DNA of 64,000 bases from Glaciecola sp965660625 (GCA_965660625.1 CBFIAR010000012.1:1-64000); one strand, 5' to 3'. Shown: positions 35,030-45,408, counted from the first letter of the stretch. The notes: generated from the sequence alone by a model not told the origin. Numbers and translations: made by a program.

Positions 35030-37729
35030 ATGAAGCATTTACTCACACCCAAACGGCTGTTTAATAAAGTAGGCTCCAGAACAATACTATTGCCCCTCAT
35101 CATATTAATACTCGGTATTTTAATATCGCTGTTTGCTGAATATAAAGCGCAAAATAAACAGGCTGATTTAGTTGCGGCCATGCTTACAAATGATTTGTAC
35201 AAAATTCGTTCGGACGTTACTCAAAGACTTACTTTTTATAGTTATGGATTGAAAGGTCTGCATGGACTCGTTTCAACTATAGGTCTGGAAAAATTCGACT
35301 ATCAGACAATGGTAAATTATGCCCAAAATAGGAATTTTGAAAAGGAGTTTCCAGGTGTTCGAGGCTTAGGTTTTATTCAACGAGTTGAACAAAATCAATT
35401 GCCTGACTTCTTGTTCTCGCAAAGGCAAATGAGACCCGATAAGGACTTCGATATAAAGCAGTTAACAACGCACAACAATAGTCTATTTATTATCCGTTAC
35501 ATAGAGCCAGAAGAGAATAATAAAAGCGCCGTTGGCCTCGATATTGGCTCTGAAAGCATGCGCAGAAATGCCGCCATTAGGGCTGCGAAAAACAACGAAC
35601 TACAGATAACTGCTCCCATCACCCTAGTACAGGCAAATAAGCAAGAAAAACAAGGATTTCTCATACTTCTGCCTCTTTACGACACATCAGTTGTGCCTAC
35701 CGAACCTGCGGCTAAACTAGATCACTTACTTGGTTGGATATACGCGCCAATACTGATTGGCGAAGTGCTAAACTCAAACATTGATTTTCCAAGGGACCTC
35801 GAGGTAAAAATTGCAGATATCACTCTCCCTGATAAAAAAACATTCTATCACCAACAGTCGGCAAATTCGATTCTCAGCCCTTATGTTTACAGTGAGAGCG
35901 TTGATGTATTCGGCAGAGTTTGGGAACTAACGCTAGCGGCGCAACCAAGCTATATAGAGCGAGTTAAAACAACAAAAGATTTCTCTACCTTCTTTCAATA
36001 CCTAATCATCAGCATCGTGATCGCTCTTCTACTTTTGAGTATTCATTTAGCCTGGCTTCGCAGAGAGCAAATGCGTGGCCATGAACAGGAACTGCTCATC
36101 GCTAAAGAAAAAACGTTGAAGTCAGCAAATGAGCAACTAGAAGGCCTCGTTGCAAAGCGCACAGCAGAAATTCATGAAGCTCATACATTGCAAAACGCTA
36201 TTTTGACCAATGCCAATTACTCCGTTATTGCGACAGATACAAAGGGAATTATTACCTTATTTAACCCAGCAGCCGAGCGACTTTTAGGTTATAAAGCGAA
36301 GGACTTAATAGGGAAGGAATCACCTGCTTTGTTTCACGTTCAATCTCAAATACATGAACGAGCACATGCTTTATCTGAGGAATTGGAATGTCATATTGAA
36401 AGCAGTATGGGGGTGTTTTTTGTCAAATCTAACAGAGGCATCGAGGACAAGTCGATCTGGACCTATGTTAGCAAAAGTGGACAACATATACCGGTAATGC
36501 TCAACCTCACGGCTTTAAAAAATGAGGATAACGAAATCACCGGCTACCTCGGGATAGCTTATGATTTGACTGAACAAATAGAAAAAGAAAGAGCACTAGC
36601 AGGAGCCAAAGAATCGGCAGAGAAGGCAAACTTAGCAAAGTCGCAATTCCTAGCAAATATGAGCCACGAAATCCGTACGCCGTTAAATGGTATTTTTGGT
36701 ACACTACAGTTATTGCAAGACCCTAAATATAAAGCCAAGCAGTCCAAGCTTATCGCGCTCGCAGAAAAATCTACCATTACACTTAACAGGCTCGTTAACG
36801 ACATATTAGATTTTTCTAAATTCGAAGCCGGAAAGTTGGAATTGGATATATGCCCGGTCGACTTACCCATACTCATACGTGACATTAAATTAGAATCAAA
36901 TCCTAGCGTGCAACAGAAAAAGTTAGTATTTAACACCAATATCGATTTGAAAAATGCAGTATGGATGGCTGATGAACTTAGGATAAAGCAGATCTTACTT
37001 AATGTGCTCAGCAATGCGATTAAATTTACACACGAGGGCGAAATAAATCTGAGCATATCTGAACAAGATAGTAAAGGGATTAGCATCATTGTCGAAGATA
37101 CCGGTATCGGAATGAGCGAAATGTCAATACAACGATTATTTCAGCGTTTCGAACAAGCTGACAAATCCATAACCCGTCGCTATGGCGGAACAGGTTTGGG
37201 CATGTCGATTACACAATCATTAGTGCATTTGATGAATGGAGAAATATCGGTTAAAAGCAAAGAAAATATTGGAACAAGTGTTACCATTTTTCTACCTTTA
37301 ACAGCCATTACAGCGCAAAAAACAAAGATACCAGATCTTGATGAGCCGTCTACAGAACTTTATGAAAAGACAATATTGATTGTCGAAGATAATGATATTA
37401 ATCAGGTCATTCTTACATCAATGCTCGAGACTCGCTATAAGAATATACATGTTGTTGGAAATGGGCAGTTGGCTGTAGATTTTGCGACCACAAGACATGT
37501 TGACGTGATCCTGATGGATATACAAATGCCCATCATGGATGGGATAGAAGCGTGTAAGCGTATTAAATCTTTACAGCCAATTCTTCCGATTATTGCAACG
37601 ACAGCGAATGTATTCGCGGAAGACATTGCTACCTACAAAAGCGCTGGTTTTGATGCCTACATTGGCAAACCATTTGAAAAAAACCACTTATATGGAATTA
37701 TCCAAACCGCGTTAAGCAAAATAGAATAA
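35030..37729 (+). CDS. CHASE-PAS hybrid sensor histidine kinase
   Basis: About 899 residues from the ATG at 35030 (AAGGGA just upstream). A membrane helix, a periplasmic CHASE domain (about 60-290; LRGLGFIQRVEQ-like and YIEPEENNKSAVGLDI), a second helix, a coiled coil, one PAS domain (about 390-530), HisKA (SHEIRTPLNGIFG), HATPase (DTGIGM; RYGGTGLGM), and a C-terminal receiver (IVEDNDINQ; DVILMDIQMPIMDG). There is no HPt domain, so the phosphate must pass to a separate HPt, perhaps ArcB-like. Monocistronic; the stop codon is next to the RNase P RNA 3' end on the other strand. Confidence 0.88.
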   Translation: MKHLLTPKRLFNKVGSRTILLPLIILILGILISLFAEYKAQNKQADLVAAMLTNDLYKIRSDVTQRLTFYSYGLKGLHGLVSTIGLEKFDYQTMVNYAQNRNFEKEFPGVRGLGFIQRVEQNQLPDFLFSQRQMRPDKDFDIKQLTTHNNSLFIIRYIEPEENNKSAVGLDIGSESMRRNAAIRAAKNNELQITAPITLVQANKQEKQGFLILLPLYDTSVVPTEPAAKLDHLLGWIYAPILIGEVLNSNIDFPRDLEVKIADITLPDKKTFYHQQSANSILSPYVYSESVDVFGRVWELTLAAQPSYIERVKTTKDFSTFFQYLIISIVIALLLLSIHLAWLRREQMRGHEQELLIAKEKTLKSANEQLEGLVAKRTAEIHEAHTLQNAILTNANYSVIATDTKGIITLFNPAAERLLGYKAKDLIGKESPALFHVQSQIHERAHALSEELECHIESSMGVFFVKSNRGIEDKSIWTYVSKSGQHIPVMLNLTALKNEDNEITGYLGIAYDLTEQIEKERALAGAKESAEKANLAKSQFLANMSHEIRTPLNGIFGTLQLLQDPKYKAKQSKLIALAEKSTITLNRLVNDILDFSKFEAGKLELDICPVDLPILIRDIKLESNPSVQQKKLVFNTNIDLKNAVWMADELRIKQILLNVLSNAIKFTHEGEINLSISEQDSKGISIIVEDTGIGMSEMSIQRLFQRFEQADKSITRRYGGTGLGMSITQSLVHLMNGEISVKSKENIGTSVTIFLPLTAITAQKTKIPDLDEPSTELYEKTILIVEDNDINQVILTSMLETRYKNIHVVGNGQLAVDFATTRHVDVILMDIQMPIMDGIEACKRIKSLQPILPIIATTANVFAEDIATYKSAGFDAYIGKPFEKNHLYGIIQTALSKIE

Positions 37730-37730
37730 G

Positions 37731-38089
<359 letters not shown>

Positions 38090-38103
38090 GGCGGGAGTTT
38101 ACA

Positions 38104-38820
38104 CTAAACGTTTGCGTTGTGATACACGTTTTGCACGTCATCACAGTCATTCAACATATCCATGAATTTTTCATACATGGGCATGTCTTCTTCACTAATG
38201 TCTTTACTGTCTTGCGGAACCCAAGTGATTTCTTCAACTTCAATTTCCAAATCAGGAAATGCATCATTCAATGCTGTCTTACATTTGAAAAATTCGGTGT
38301 GTGGGACGAAAACAGTTACCGTGCCATCTTCAACCTCAACGTCAGATACATCCACGTCAGCTTCCATTAAAGGTTCAAGTACGATTTCATCGTCATCACC
38401 TTTAAAAGAGAATACGGCAAGATGATCGAACATAAATGCCGATGAGCCCTGCGCACCAATTTTACAGTTGGTTTTAGTGAAGCAATTGCGCACATCAGTA
38501 ATCGTTCTATTTGCGTTATCAGAAAGACAGTCAACAATAACCATGCAGCCACCTGGGCCAAAACCCTCATATCGCATTGGCACGAAATCTTCGCCAGCCC
38601 CACCAACCGCTTTTTCAATGGCTTTATCAATAACGTGGCTTGGTACTTGGTCTTTTTTTGCTTTTTCGATCAGGCGACGAAGCTGCAGGTTTGCATCAGG
38701 GTCAGGGCCACCACTTTTAGCGATAACGTAAATTTCTTTACCGTAACGTGAATACACTTTGGTTTTTGCACCGGCCGTTTTCGCCATAGCCACTTTTCTT
38801 ACTTCAAACTTTCTACCCAT
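38104..38820 (-). CDS. YebC/PmpR-family protein (YeeN-like)
   Basis: 238 residues with the YebC/PmpR core: EIYVIAKSGGPDPDANLQLR, VPSHVIDKAIEKA, RYEGFGPGGCMVIV and NRTITDVRNCF. The N-terminus MGRKFEVRKVAMAKTAGAKTK resembles the shorter YeeN paralogue more than YebC itself. YebC-type proteins were described as transcription regulators and more recently as ribosome-associated helpers for proline-rich stretches; which applies to YeeN-like members is not known. It is immediately upstream of rnpB on the same strand. Confidence 0.88.
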   Translation of the reverse strand: MGRKFEVRKVAMAKTAGAKTKVYSRYGKEIYVIAKSGGPDPDANLQLRRLIEKAKKDQVPSHVIDKAIEKAVGGAGEDFVPMRYEGFGPGGCMVIVDCLSDNANRTITDVRNCFTKTNCKIGAQGSSAFMFDHLAVFSFKGDDDEIVLEPLMEADVDVSDVEVEDGTVTVFVPHTEFFKCKTALNDAFPDLEIEVEEITWVPQDSKDISEEDMPMYEKFMDMLNDCDDVQNVYHNANV

Positions 38821-39029
38821 TTTTAGTTCTCTTTTTATGGATTTTGTAAATTCGCATCGCCACTATGGCGTCGCGTTTTGCATCAATTTATAAGATTGTA
38901 CTGCTTTTCGTTTGCGCTGTCAGCGTTGTATAACGCATTGGTACTCTCGACATAATAGGCTGCTAATCGCTTATTCGCCTGCAGTAGCATTTAATCAGCC
39001 AATGTAAGCCCTTTATAGCAACTTCCAAG

Positions 39030-40127
39030 TCATGCTATATGCTGCAAACCTAGATATTCTCTTGATTGCATTTCTTGCAAGCGACTCAAACAGCGCTGAA
39101 ACTCGAAACTCAAACGACCTTCTGAATATAATTCTTCTAAAGGAACTGCAGCTGACATAATTAACTTTACTTTTCGTTCATAGAATTCGTCAACCATTGC
39201 AATAAAGCGTCTAGCAATATCATCAGTGTTAGCGCCCATTTGCTCAACGTTGGCAACTAAGACCGAATGATAACAGCGGCTTATTTCGATATAGTCAGAC
39301 TGGCTTCTGGGGCCATCACAAATGGCTCGAAACGTAAACATCACCACGCCGTCGGCCTCTCGCATTGCTGGGATATCTCTGCCCGCAACATTAATATTTA
39401 AATCAAATACCCCTTCTTCCGGTGCAAGTTGCGTAAAGTAGGTTTGTAAATTGCTCGTTGCTTCATCATCTAGCGGATAATGATATATTTCCGCCTGCTC
39501 AAGGGTTCTCAGTCGATAATCAACACCACTATCGACATTTACAACCCTTGTATTCTGGTTAATCAATTCTATTGCAGGAAGAAATCGAGCGCGCTGCAGT
39601 CCATTGTGATACAGCTTGTCAGGAATGATATTGGATGTCGCCACCAGCACAATTCCATGTCCAAAGAGTTCCTCCATTAGCGTGCCAAGTATCATGGCAT
39701 CAGTAATATCCGAGACGAAAAATTCATCGAAACAAATCACTTTTGCTTCAACGGACAACTTTTTGGCGATAATTTTTAAAGGATCTTCTTTGCCTGCCAA
39801 CAATTTTAGCTCTTCGTGAACCCGATGCATAAAACGGTGAAAGTGCACCCGCATTTTATTTTCAAACGGCAAACAGTCAAAAAATGTATCAACGAGGTAG
39901 GTTTTACCGCGGCCAACGCCACCCCAAAAATAAATGCCTTGAATACTTGGCTGCGCCATCCCTTTTCCGAAAGCTTGCTTAATTTTTACTCGCCAAGAAG
40001 GCTTTCTTTCAGGATGTGTTAATTCATCGTATAGACGCTGTAACTCTTTAACTGCCTTTTCCTGTGCCGCATCATATTGAAAATCAATGAGCGACAAATC
40101 ATCTTGATATTTTTCCCAAGGGGTCAT
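39030..40127 (-). CDS. zapE: Cell-division ATPase ZapE (AFG1-like)
   Basis: 365 residues. Walker A in YFWGGVGRGKTYLVD (about residues 70-85), Walker B in VICFDEFFVSDITDAM and a sensor ATSNIIPDKLYHNGLQR are typical for the AFG1/ZapE family. E. coli ZapE acts on the FtsZ ring under low oxygen or high temperature. The ATG at 40127 is chosen for TTGGAA seven bases upstream and because family members begin MTPWEKY. It is divergent from zapG, another division gene, sharing a 273-base promoter region. Confidence 0.92.
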   Translation of the reverse strand: MTPWEKYQDDLSLIDFQYDAAQEKAVKELQRLYDELTHPERKPSWRVKIKQAFGKGMAQPSIQGIYFWGGVGRGKTYLVDTFFDCLPFENKMRVHFHRFMHRVHEELKLLAGKEDPLKIIAKKLSVEAKVICFDEFFVSDITDAMILGTLMEELFGHGIVLVATSNIIPDKLYHNGLQRARFLPAIELINQNTRVVNVDSGVDYRLRTLEQAEIYHYPLDDEATSNLQTYFTQLAPEEGVFDLNINVAGRDIPAMREADGVVMFTFRAICDGPRSQSDYIEISRCYHSVLVANVEQMGANTDDIARRFIAMVDEFYERKVKLIMSAAVPLEELYSEGRLSFEFQRCLSRLQEMQSREYLGLQHIA

Positions 40128-40400
40128 TAATATTCCAAAAAATTCTAAAAAATCACTAAAAATCACGTCGAATCGCTTGAAAACAAGCTCAATAGACTAC
40201 ACTAAACGTACTATAAATAAATGCACTGGCACAAACTGACGTGCCAAGGTAGTGAATGGATTTGGTGCAAGTATACAGCGCTGCGACTAAGTTGAAAATC
40301 ACGACATAGGTATTATCCTAATTTATTGCGAATAAGCGCTTGCATGGAGTCAATGAATAGCTGATCATTTGTCCGAAGCAATCCTCAGTTTGGAGACATT

Positions 40401-40862
40401 ATGGAAATCGGTACACTACTCATTGGCATCATCATCGGACTCATCATCGGCGTGGTTTTGGGTTTAGTTGCATTCAGAACAATGCACTCAAATTCTCAGC
40501 AACAAGTTAACCATACAGAAGATGAGCGTAAAGCGTTGTTAGCGATACAAACCCGACAGCACTTGAATATCTCACGACAGGTATTGAACGATATTCAAAA
40601 TAGGACTGCTGAGCTGGCGAGTCACTTCAATGAATATGAAGAGTCGCTTACAAAAGCAACAACTAGCGCTGGTGAAATGAAAGAATCTTTCTTTGGTGAA
40701 CATGCCAGCGTATTTTTGCGTAACACCTTAGAAGCACATAAGAAAGATCTTGCTTTGGCTCAACCTGATACTCAGCCTCGTGATTTTGCAAATAGCGGTT
40801 CAGGTGTATTTGTTGGGGTTGAAGCAAAAGCAGCAAAAAAGAATAAATCACAAGACCAGTGA
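40401..40862 (+). CDS. zapG: ZapG (YhcB, DUF1043) inner-membrane protein
   Basis: 153 residues: one N-terminal membrane helix (residues 3-25, glycine-rich GIIIGLIIGVVLGLV), then a coiled-coil cytoplasmic domain with the DUF1043 core (RQHLNISRQVLNDIQNR, ELASHFNEYEESL). YhcB/ZapG links envelope growth and the division machinery. Next to zapE in opposite orientation and 70 bases before degQ, an arrangement common in gammaproteobacteria. A terminator-like hairpin overlaps its stop codon. Confidence 0.92.
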   Translation: MEIGTLLIGIIIGLIIGVVLGLVAFRTMHSNSQQQVNHTEDERKALLAIQTRQHLNISRQVLNDIQNRTAELASHFNEYEESLTKATTSAGEMKESFFGEHASVFLRNTLEAHKKDLALAQPDTQPRDFANSGSGVFVGVEAKAAKKNKSQDQ

Positions 40863-40889
40863 ACTTAACTCGCTTTTCACTGGTCTTTG
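40852..40889 (+). terminator. Hairpin overlapping the zapG stop codon
   Basis: AAGACCAGTGAA at 40852-40863 (containing the TGA stop at 40860-40862) pairs perfectly over 12 bases with TTCACTGGTCTT at 40876-40887, loop of 12. A long U tract is lacking, so it may terminate weakly or protect the mRNA end. Confidence 0.6.
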
Positions 40890-40932
40890 TCAGGTATTCA
40901 ATTTTATTAACATACTTGGAGTATTGAGATTA

Positions 40933-42303
40933 ATGAAAGCATTTCTTCGTAAATTAGCTGTTTGTGTGACCGCAGGCTCTATTATTTTTGTTACCCTCTC
41001 AAGCGCAAACGCTGCGTTACCGTTTTTCTCAACCAAAAAAGACGAAGTTCCCTCACTCGCGCCGATGATTGAGCGCGTGTCGCCTGCGGTTGTGAGCATA
41101 TCAGTAGAAGGGACTCAAGTGAGCCGCCAGCAAGTGCCCGAAATGTTCAAACGTTTTTTTGGTGCGCCCGATGAACAAGTCAATGAAAGGCCATTTCGTG
41201 GCATGGGATCTGGCGTTATTATTGACGCAAAGAAAGGCTATGTTGTCACCAACAATCACGTGGTTGAGAATGCAGACGAAATCATTGTAAAACTAACCGA
41301 CGGTCGGGAATTCGTTGCTAAGAAGCTCGGTGCTGACGAGCAAAGCGATGTAGCGCTGCTGCAAATCGAAGCTGATGACTTATCTCAATTATCGATAGCT
41401 AATTCAAATGAATTGCGCGTGGGTGATTTTACCGTTGCCATCGGCAACCCTTTTGGACTAGGTCAAACCGTCACATCAGGTATTGTCAGTGCCCTAGGAC
41501 GCTCAGGATTAAACATTGGCGGACTGGAAGATTTTATACAAACCGATGCCGCCATTAATCGCGGTAACTCAGGCGGCGCATTAGTTAATTTAAACGGTGA
41601 ACTAATTGGTATCAACACCGCTATATTTGGCCCGAACGGCGGTAATGTGGGCATTGGCTTCGCCATCCCCAGCAATATGATGAAGGGCTTGATTGATCAA
41701 ATTGTTGAATTTGGTGAAGTTAGACGCGGCTTACTCGGTATTCAAGGCGGAAATGTTGACGCCAAACTTGCAGAAGCGATGCGTTCTCCCAGCAACCGAG
41801 GTGCTTTCGTCAATGAGGTCGTGCCCGATTCAGCCGCCGCTAAAGCAGGCTTGCAATCAGGTGATATCATTACGAGTATTAACGGTAATGAACTTAGTGG
41901 CTTTGACGAGCTTCGCGCTAAGGTAGCTACTATGGGTGCTGGTGCTAAAGTCACATTAACGATTGTAAGAGAAGGCAAAAAACAAGAGGTCGATGTTATC
42001 CTTGGTGATGCAGGCAAACCTGTTACAGAGGCTAAAGACTTGCACCCCGCATTTGAAGGCAGCACATTAGATAATGGACAGGACGAGGCGGGCAATGAAG
42101 GCGTGGTCGTGACAGAGGTGCAAGCACGCTCTCCAGCAGCCCGTATCGGCCTTAAATCCGACGATGTTATCATTGGCTTAAACCGTCAAAGAGTGAATAA
42201 TGTTGCAGATCTTCGTCGTCTTGTAGAAGAAAGCGAAGGAAACGTGATGGCGTTGAATGTGAAGCGCGGTTCATCCACTATATATGTTGTTATTAGGCAA
42301 TAA
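40933..42303 (+). CDS. degQ: Periplasmic serine protease DegQ/DegP
   Basis: 456 residues with a signal peptide (1-27, ending SANA), a trypsin-like domain with the triad His109 (TNNHVV), Asp139 (SDVALL) and Ser213 (GNSGGAL), and two PDZ domains (about 265-350 and 375-456), the HtrA layout for periplasmic protein quality control. Numbering is within a few residues of E. coli DegP. The gene is followed by degS, as in E. coli; the length and short LA-loop insertion favour DegQ over DegP, and only one such protease is in the window. Confidence 0.93.
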   Translation: MKAFLRKLAVCVTAGSIIFVTLSSANAALPFFSTKKDEVPSLAPMIERVSPAVVSISVEGTQVSRQQVPEMFKRFFGAPDEQVNERPFRGMGSGVIIDAKKGYVVTNNHVVENADEIIVKLTDGREFVAKKLGADEQSDVALLQIEADDLSQLSIANSNELRVGDFTVAIGNPFGLGQTVTSGIVSALGRSGLNIGGLEDFIQTDAAINRGNSGGALVNLNGELIGINTAIFGPNGGNVGIGFAIPSNMMKGLIDQIVEFGEVRRGLLGIQGGNVDAKLAEAMRSPSNRGAFVNEVVPDSAAAKAGLQSGDIITSINGNELSGFDELRAKVATMGAGAKVTLTIVREGKKQEVDVILGDAGKPVTEAKDLHPAFEGSTLDNGQDEAGNEGVVVTEVQARSPAARIGLKSDDVIIGLNRQRVNNVADLRRLVEESEGNVMALNVKRGSSTIYVVIRQ

Positions 42304-42319
42304 CTAAGCAATAAACATT

Positions 42320-42366
42320 AAGCATTCCATTTCGACGCATTGAGCGTTGTCTTGGAGTGCTTGTTT
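42320..42366 (+). terminator. Hairpin after degQ
   Basis: AAGCATTCCA at 42320-42329 pairs with TGGAGTGCTT at 42353-42362 (one G-U), with an inner GACGC/GCGT stem, followed by GTTTC. Likely ends degQ transcription before degS, whose promoter would be in the remaining 70 bases. Confidence 0.55.
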
Positions 42367-42436
42367 CACCACGCTGTAACACTTTGGATTAATTTGGTAT
42401 TCTACTAAATAATCACTCGTATCGAATATATTAAAC

Positions 42437-43522
42437 ATGCCAGCATTGCAACGCTTCTTTATCGCACTTCTAAAGCCAATTATTCTAGGTTTAATTGTTG
42501 CAGGGATCCTACTTGTATTTATCCCAGAATTTCGCCAAGGCAGTGGTCTAAATATTAATTGGCTTCAAAAGAAAGATAATCCACCAGAGCGCCTTAGTTA
42601 TTTCGATGCGATAAGCAGAAGTGCGCCGGCCGTTGTTTATATTTATGGGGTTAGCATCGATAACCCAAACCCAAACAGTATCTTTAGGGGGAGAACAACC
42701 GAACGCACCAACTTAGGTTCAGGCGTTATCATGAACGAAGATGGTTATTTGATGACCTGTTACCATGTGATTAAAGATACAGATACAATTTTTATTCGCT
42801 TACAAGACAGCCGCACACTTGAAGCACAAATTGTAGGATTTGACGTGGAAACCGACTTGGCTGTGCTAAAAGTTGACGCGACAGACCTGCACGTTATGCC
42901 TCAGGTGCCAAAAACGGGGCTTCGTGTTGGTGATGTTGTAATGGCTATTGGTAATCCACTCGACTTAGGCCAAACCATCACACAAGGGATAGTGAGCCGG
43001 ATCAGCCGTAACAATTTAGCTAATTACTTTGATTTCATTCAAACTGACGCGGTATTACATCCGGGTAATTCTGGCGGTGCATTAGTAGATAGCAATGGAT
43101 ATTTGGTAGGTATCACCAACGCAAACTTTAAAACTCGAGGGGCTTCTGGTCGCGGACTAACCACCGTCGACGGCATCAATTTTGCGGTTCCCTATGAGTT
43201 AGCGAAAAAAGTAATGGAAGAAATTATAGTATCAGGGACAGTAGTTCGCGGACAATTGGGCTTTGTTGGAAACCAATTGGTAGAGCGCAAAGGGATGATT
43301 GTCACGGCAGTCACTCGTGGAGGCCCAGCTGATAGTGCCGGCTTAAAAACCAATGATATTCTGCTTGCTATCAATGGTTTTGAAATTGAAGAAAATGATA
43401 CAGGTCAAGCGCTAGACATGGTCAGCCAAACCTCGCCAGGTACATTGCTTACCTTGAAAATTGAACGAAACAAGGAGCTTATTACTCTTACAGTAGTTGT
43501 TGGCTCGTCAGCATCGTCTTAA
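42437..43522 (+). CDS. degS: Envelope-stress protease DegS
   Basis: 361 residues. Anchored by one N-terminal helix (about 10-30) with no cleavage site, then a trypsin-like domain with His110 (CYHVIKD), Asp140 (ETDLAVL) and Ser212 (GNSGGAL) and a single PDZ domain at the C-terminus, the DegS pattern. In E. coli, DegS senses unfolded outer-membrane proteins and cuts RseA to release sigma E. Adjacent degQ supplies the general protease. Its stop codon shares the palindromic TTAA with the convergent murA stop. Confidence 0.93.
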   Translation: MPALQRFFIALLKPIILGLIVAGILLVFIPEFRQGSGLNINWLQKKDNPPERLSYFDAISRSAPAVVYIYGVSIDNPNPNSIFRGRTTERTNLGSGVIMNEDGYLMTCYHVIKDTDTIFIRLQDSRTLEAQIVGFDVETDLAVLKVDATDLHVMPQVPKTGLRVGDVVMAIGNPLDLGQTITQGIVSRISRNNLANYFDFIQTDAVLHPGNSGGALVDSNGYLVGITNANFKTRGASGRGLTTVDGINFAVPYELAKKVMEEIIVSGTVVRGQLGFVGNQLVERKGMIVTAVTRGGPADSAGLKTNDILLAINGFEIEENDTGQALDMVSQTSPGTLLTLKIERNKELITLTVVVGSSASS

Positions 43523-44790
43523 GCCAGTTTTTCTTTTACACGCTTAATATTCGCGCCTAAGGCACTTAACTTATGCTCAATAGCCTCATAGCCTCTATCA
43601 AGATGATAAATTCGATTAACCGTTGTCTCACCGTCGGCGACTAAACCCGCGATAACTAAGCTTGCAGAAGCTCGCAAATCAGTTGCCATCACCTGCGCAC
43701 CTCTCAATTTAGAGCCGCCTTTCGACAAAGCGCTGTTACCCTCAAGTTCGATTTCAGCTCCCATACGCTTTAACTCTGGCACGTGCATGAAACGATTTTC
43801 AAAAATAGTTTCTGTAATCACTCCGGCCCCTTGCGCCACGGCATTTAAGGTCATGAACTGAGCCTGCATATCGGTTGGAAAACCTGGATGTGGTACCGTT
43901 TTCAAATTCACCGCTTTTGGTGATTTTCCCTGCATATCCAATTCAATCCAGTCTTGTCCAAAAGTGATCTTTGCACCAGCTTGTTCCAACTTACTCAGCA
44001 CTGCATCAAGTGTTGATGGTTCAGCCTTCTCGCAACGAATACGACCACCGGAAACTGCTGCTGCAACTAAAAAAGTACCCGTTTCGATTCGATCGGGTAA
44101 AACACTATAATTGCATCCCTTCAGACTTTTGACACCAGTAATTTTAATATGGTCGGTGCCTGCACCGCTCACGTTTGCACCCATGCTATTTAAGCAGTTA
44201 GCTAAATCGACGATTTCTGGCTCTCTAGCAGCATTCTCTAAGATCGTTTCGCCGTCTGCTAACGATGCTGCCATCATCAAGTTTTCGGTTGCACCAACGC
44301 TCACAACATCCATAAATATGCGAGCGCCTTTTAAGCGTCCGTCTACTTTTGCTCTAATATAACCTTCGTCTACCTCTATCTGGGCGCCCATTTTTTCCAG
44401 ACCCGCCAAATGCAGATCAACCGGACGAGCACCAATTGCACATCCCCCCGGTAATGACACATTCGCTTTACCATGCTTAGCTAATAGCGGACCTAGGACT
44501 AGAATCGAAGCTCGCATCGTACTCACTAATTCGTAAGACGCCGTTACGCTACTTAAGTTACTCGCGTCAATATCAAATTGATTTTTATCGACTTGATTAA
44601 CCTTCGCGCCAAAGTCTTTTAGCAACAATAAGATAGTACTAATATCTCGGAGTGCAGGAACATTGTGAAATGAACAAGTTGAATCAGCTAACAAACTCGC
44701 AATAAGTAAAGGTAGTGCGGCATTTTTCGCACCTGAAATTGTAACAGAGCCAGATAATGGCGGGCTTTTAGTAATAACCAACTTGTCCAC
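43519..44790 (-). CDS. murA: UDP-N-acetylglucosamine enolpyruvyl transferase MurA
   Basis: 423 residues, standard family length (419 in E. coli). The catalytic cysteine that fosfomycin attacks is Cys117 in LPGGCAIGARPVDLH. It joins enolpyruvate from PEP to UDP-GlcNAc, the first committed step in peptidoglycan synthesis in the cytoplasm. It ends the convergent pair with degS (overlap of four bases) and is the last gene of the ibaG/mla transcription unit, as in E. coli. The leader just upstream has an ATT repeat (44811-44829). Confidence 0.96.
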   Translation of the reverse strand: MDKLVITKSPPLSGSVTISGAKNAALPLLIASLLADSTCSFHNVPALRDISTILLLLKDFGAKVNQVDKNQFDIDASNLSSVTASYELVSTMRASILVLGPLLAKHGKANVSLPGGCAIGARPVDLHLAGLEKMGAQIEVDEGYIRAKVDGRLKGARIFMDVVSVGATENLMMAASLADGETILENAAREPEIVDLANCLNSMGANVSGAGTDHIKITGVKSLKGCNYSVLPDRIETGTFLVAAAVSGGRIRCEKAEPSTLDAVLSKLEQAGAKITFGQDWIELDMQGKSPKAVNLKTVPHPGFPTDMQAQFMTLNAVAQGAGVITETIFENRFMHVPELKRMGAEIELEGNSALSKGGSKLRGAQVMATDLRASASLVIAGLVADGETTVNRIYHLDRGYEAIEHKLSALGANIKRVKEKLA

Positions 44791-44810
44791 AGGTACTCTC
44801 TTCTATTTAT

Positions 44811-44829
44811 ATTTATTATTATTATTATT
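44811..44829. repeat. Short ATT trinucleotide run before murA
   Basis: Six tandem ATT units lie between ibaG and murA, about 20-40 bases before the murA start. Such a run may vary in length, but no functional role is evident. Confidence 0.5.
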
Positions 44830-44839
44830 CAGCTTAGTC

Positions 44840-45091
44840 TCAAGAATGAAACAATTTCTCTCGCTGCCATTGGTCAGCAGTAAACGTCTTTATGGTGATA
44901 GCATGCATGCTGCCATCTGCTATTTGCTTGGACAAAGGCCCATAAATTAGCTGCTGCTTTTTGACTCTTGTCATTTCGCTAAAGCGATCATCAACAGCAA
45001 TTATCTGAAAATGGGAACCTTCACTTTTGACTTTAACATCAGTTAAAGAGAGTTCAGATTTCAGTAAACTTGCTATTTCTTCATTTGTCAT
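44840..45091 (-). CDS. ibaG: BolA-family protein IbaG
   Basis: 83 residues with the BolA/IbaG fold: SLTDVKVKSEGSHFQIIAVDD, FSEMTRVKKQQLIYGPL and SMHAITIKTFT. BolA proteins bind monothiol glutaredoxins and [2Fe-2S] clusters; IbaG is tied to acid resistance and Fe-S handling. Placed between mlaB and murA exactly as in E. coli. Nothing odd in the sequence. Confidence 0.93.
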   Translation of the reverse strand: MTNEEIASLLKSELSLTDVKVKSEGSHFQIIAVDDRFSEMTRVKKQQLIYGPLSKQIADGSMHAITIKTFTADQWQREKLFHS

Positions 45092-45099
45092 TCTATTCT

Positions 45100-45408
45100 C
45101 TATTTTAGGAAACCGTCAGCATTGCTAAGTTTTGCTAACTCAATTAATTTTTTTGGTGAATGATGAATACTAACATTAACATTGCGCTGTTTTAAATCAC
45201 GTTTAAGATTAATTAGCCAAGCCAGGCCCGCACTGTCCGCTCTATCTACGTCATCAAGGCAAACTGCAAGGCTTGATGTCTCTGCTAATTGTTTTTTAGC
45301 CTCGGCGGTAGTTGATGCCCAATAATCTTTTGTTAATGTTAGTTGGTCAAGATCACCTTTTACCACTAGCATCAGTCCGTTGTCTCGCAGTTCTAGCTCA
45401 GCTTGCAT
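45100..45408 (-). CDS. mlaB: MlaB STAS-domain protein
   Basis: 102 residues of the STAS fold (DDVDRADSAGLAWLINLKRDL contains the characteristic D-S-A-G helix start). MlaB binds the MlaF ATPase at the cytoplasmic face of the MlaFEDB phospholipid transporter and is needed for its activity. It follows mlaC by 13 bases and precedes ibaG. Confidence 0.9.
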   Translation of the reverse strand: MQAELELRDNGLMLVVKGDLDQLTLTKDYWASTTAEAKKQLAETSSLAVCLDDVDRADSAGLAWLINLKRDLKQRNVNVSIHHSPKKLIELAKLSNADGFLK

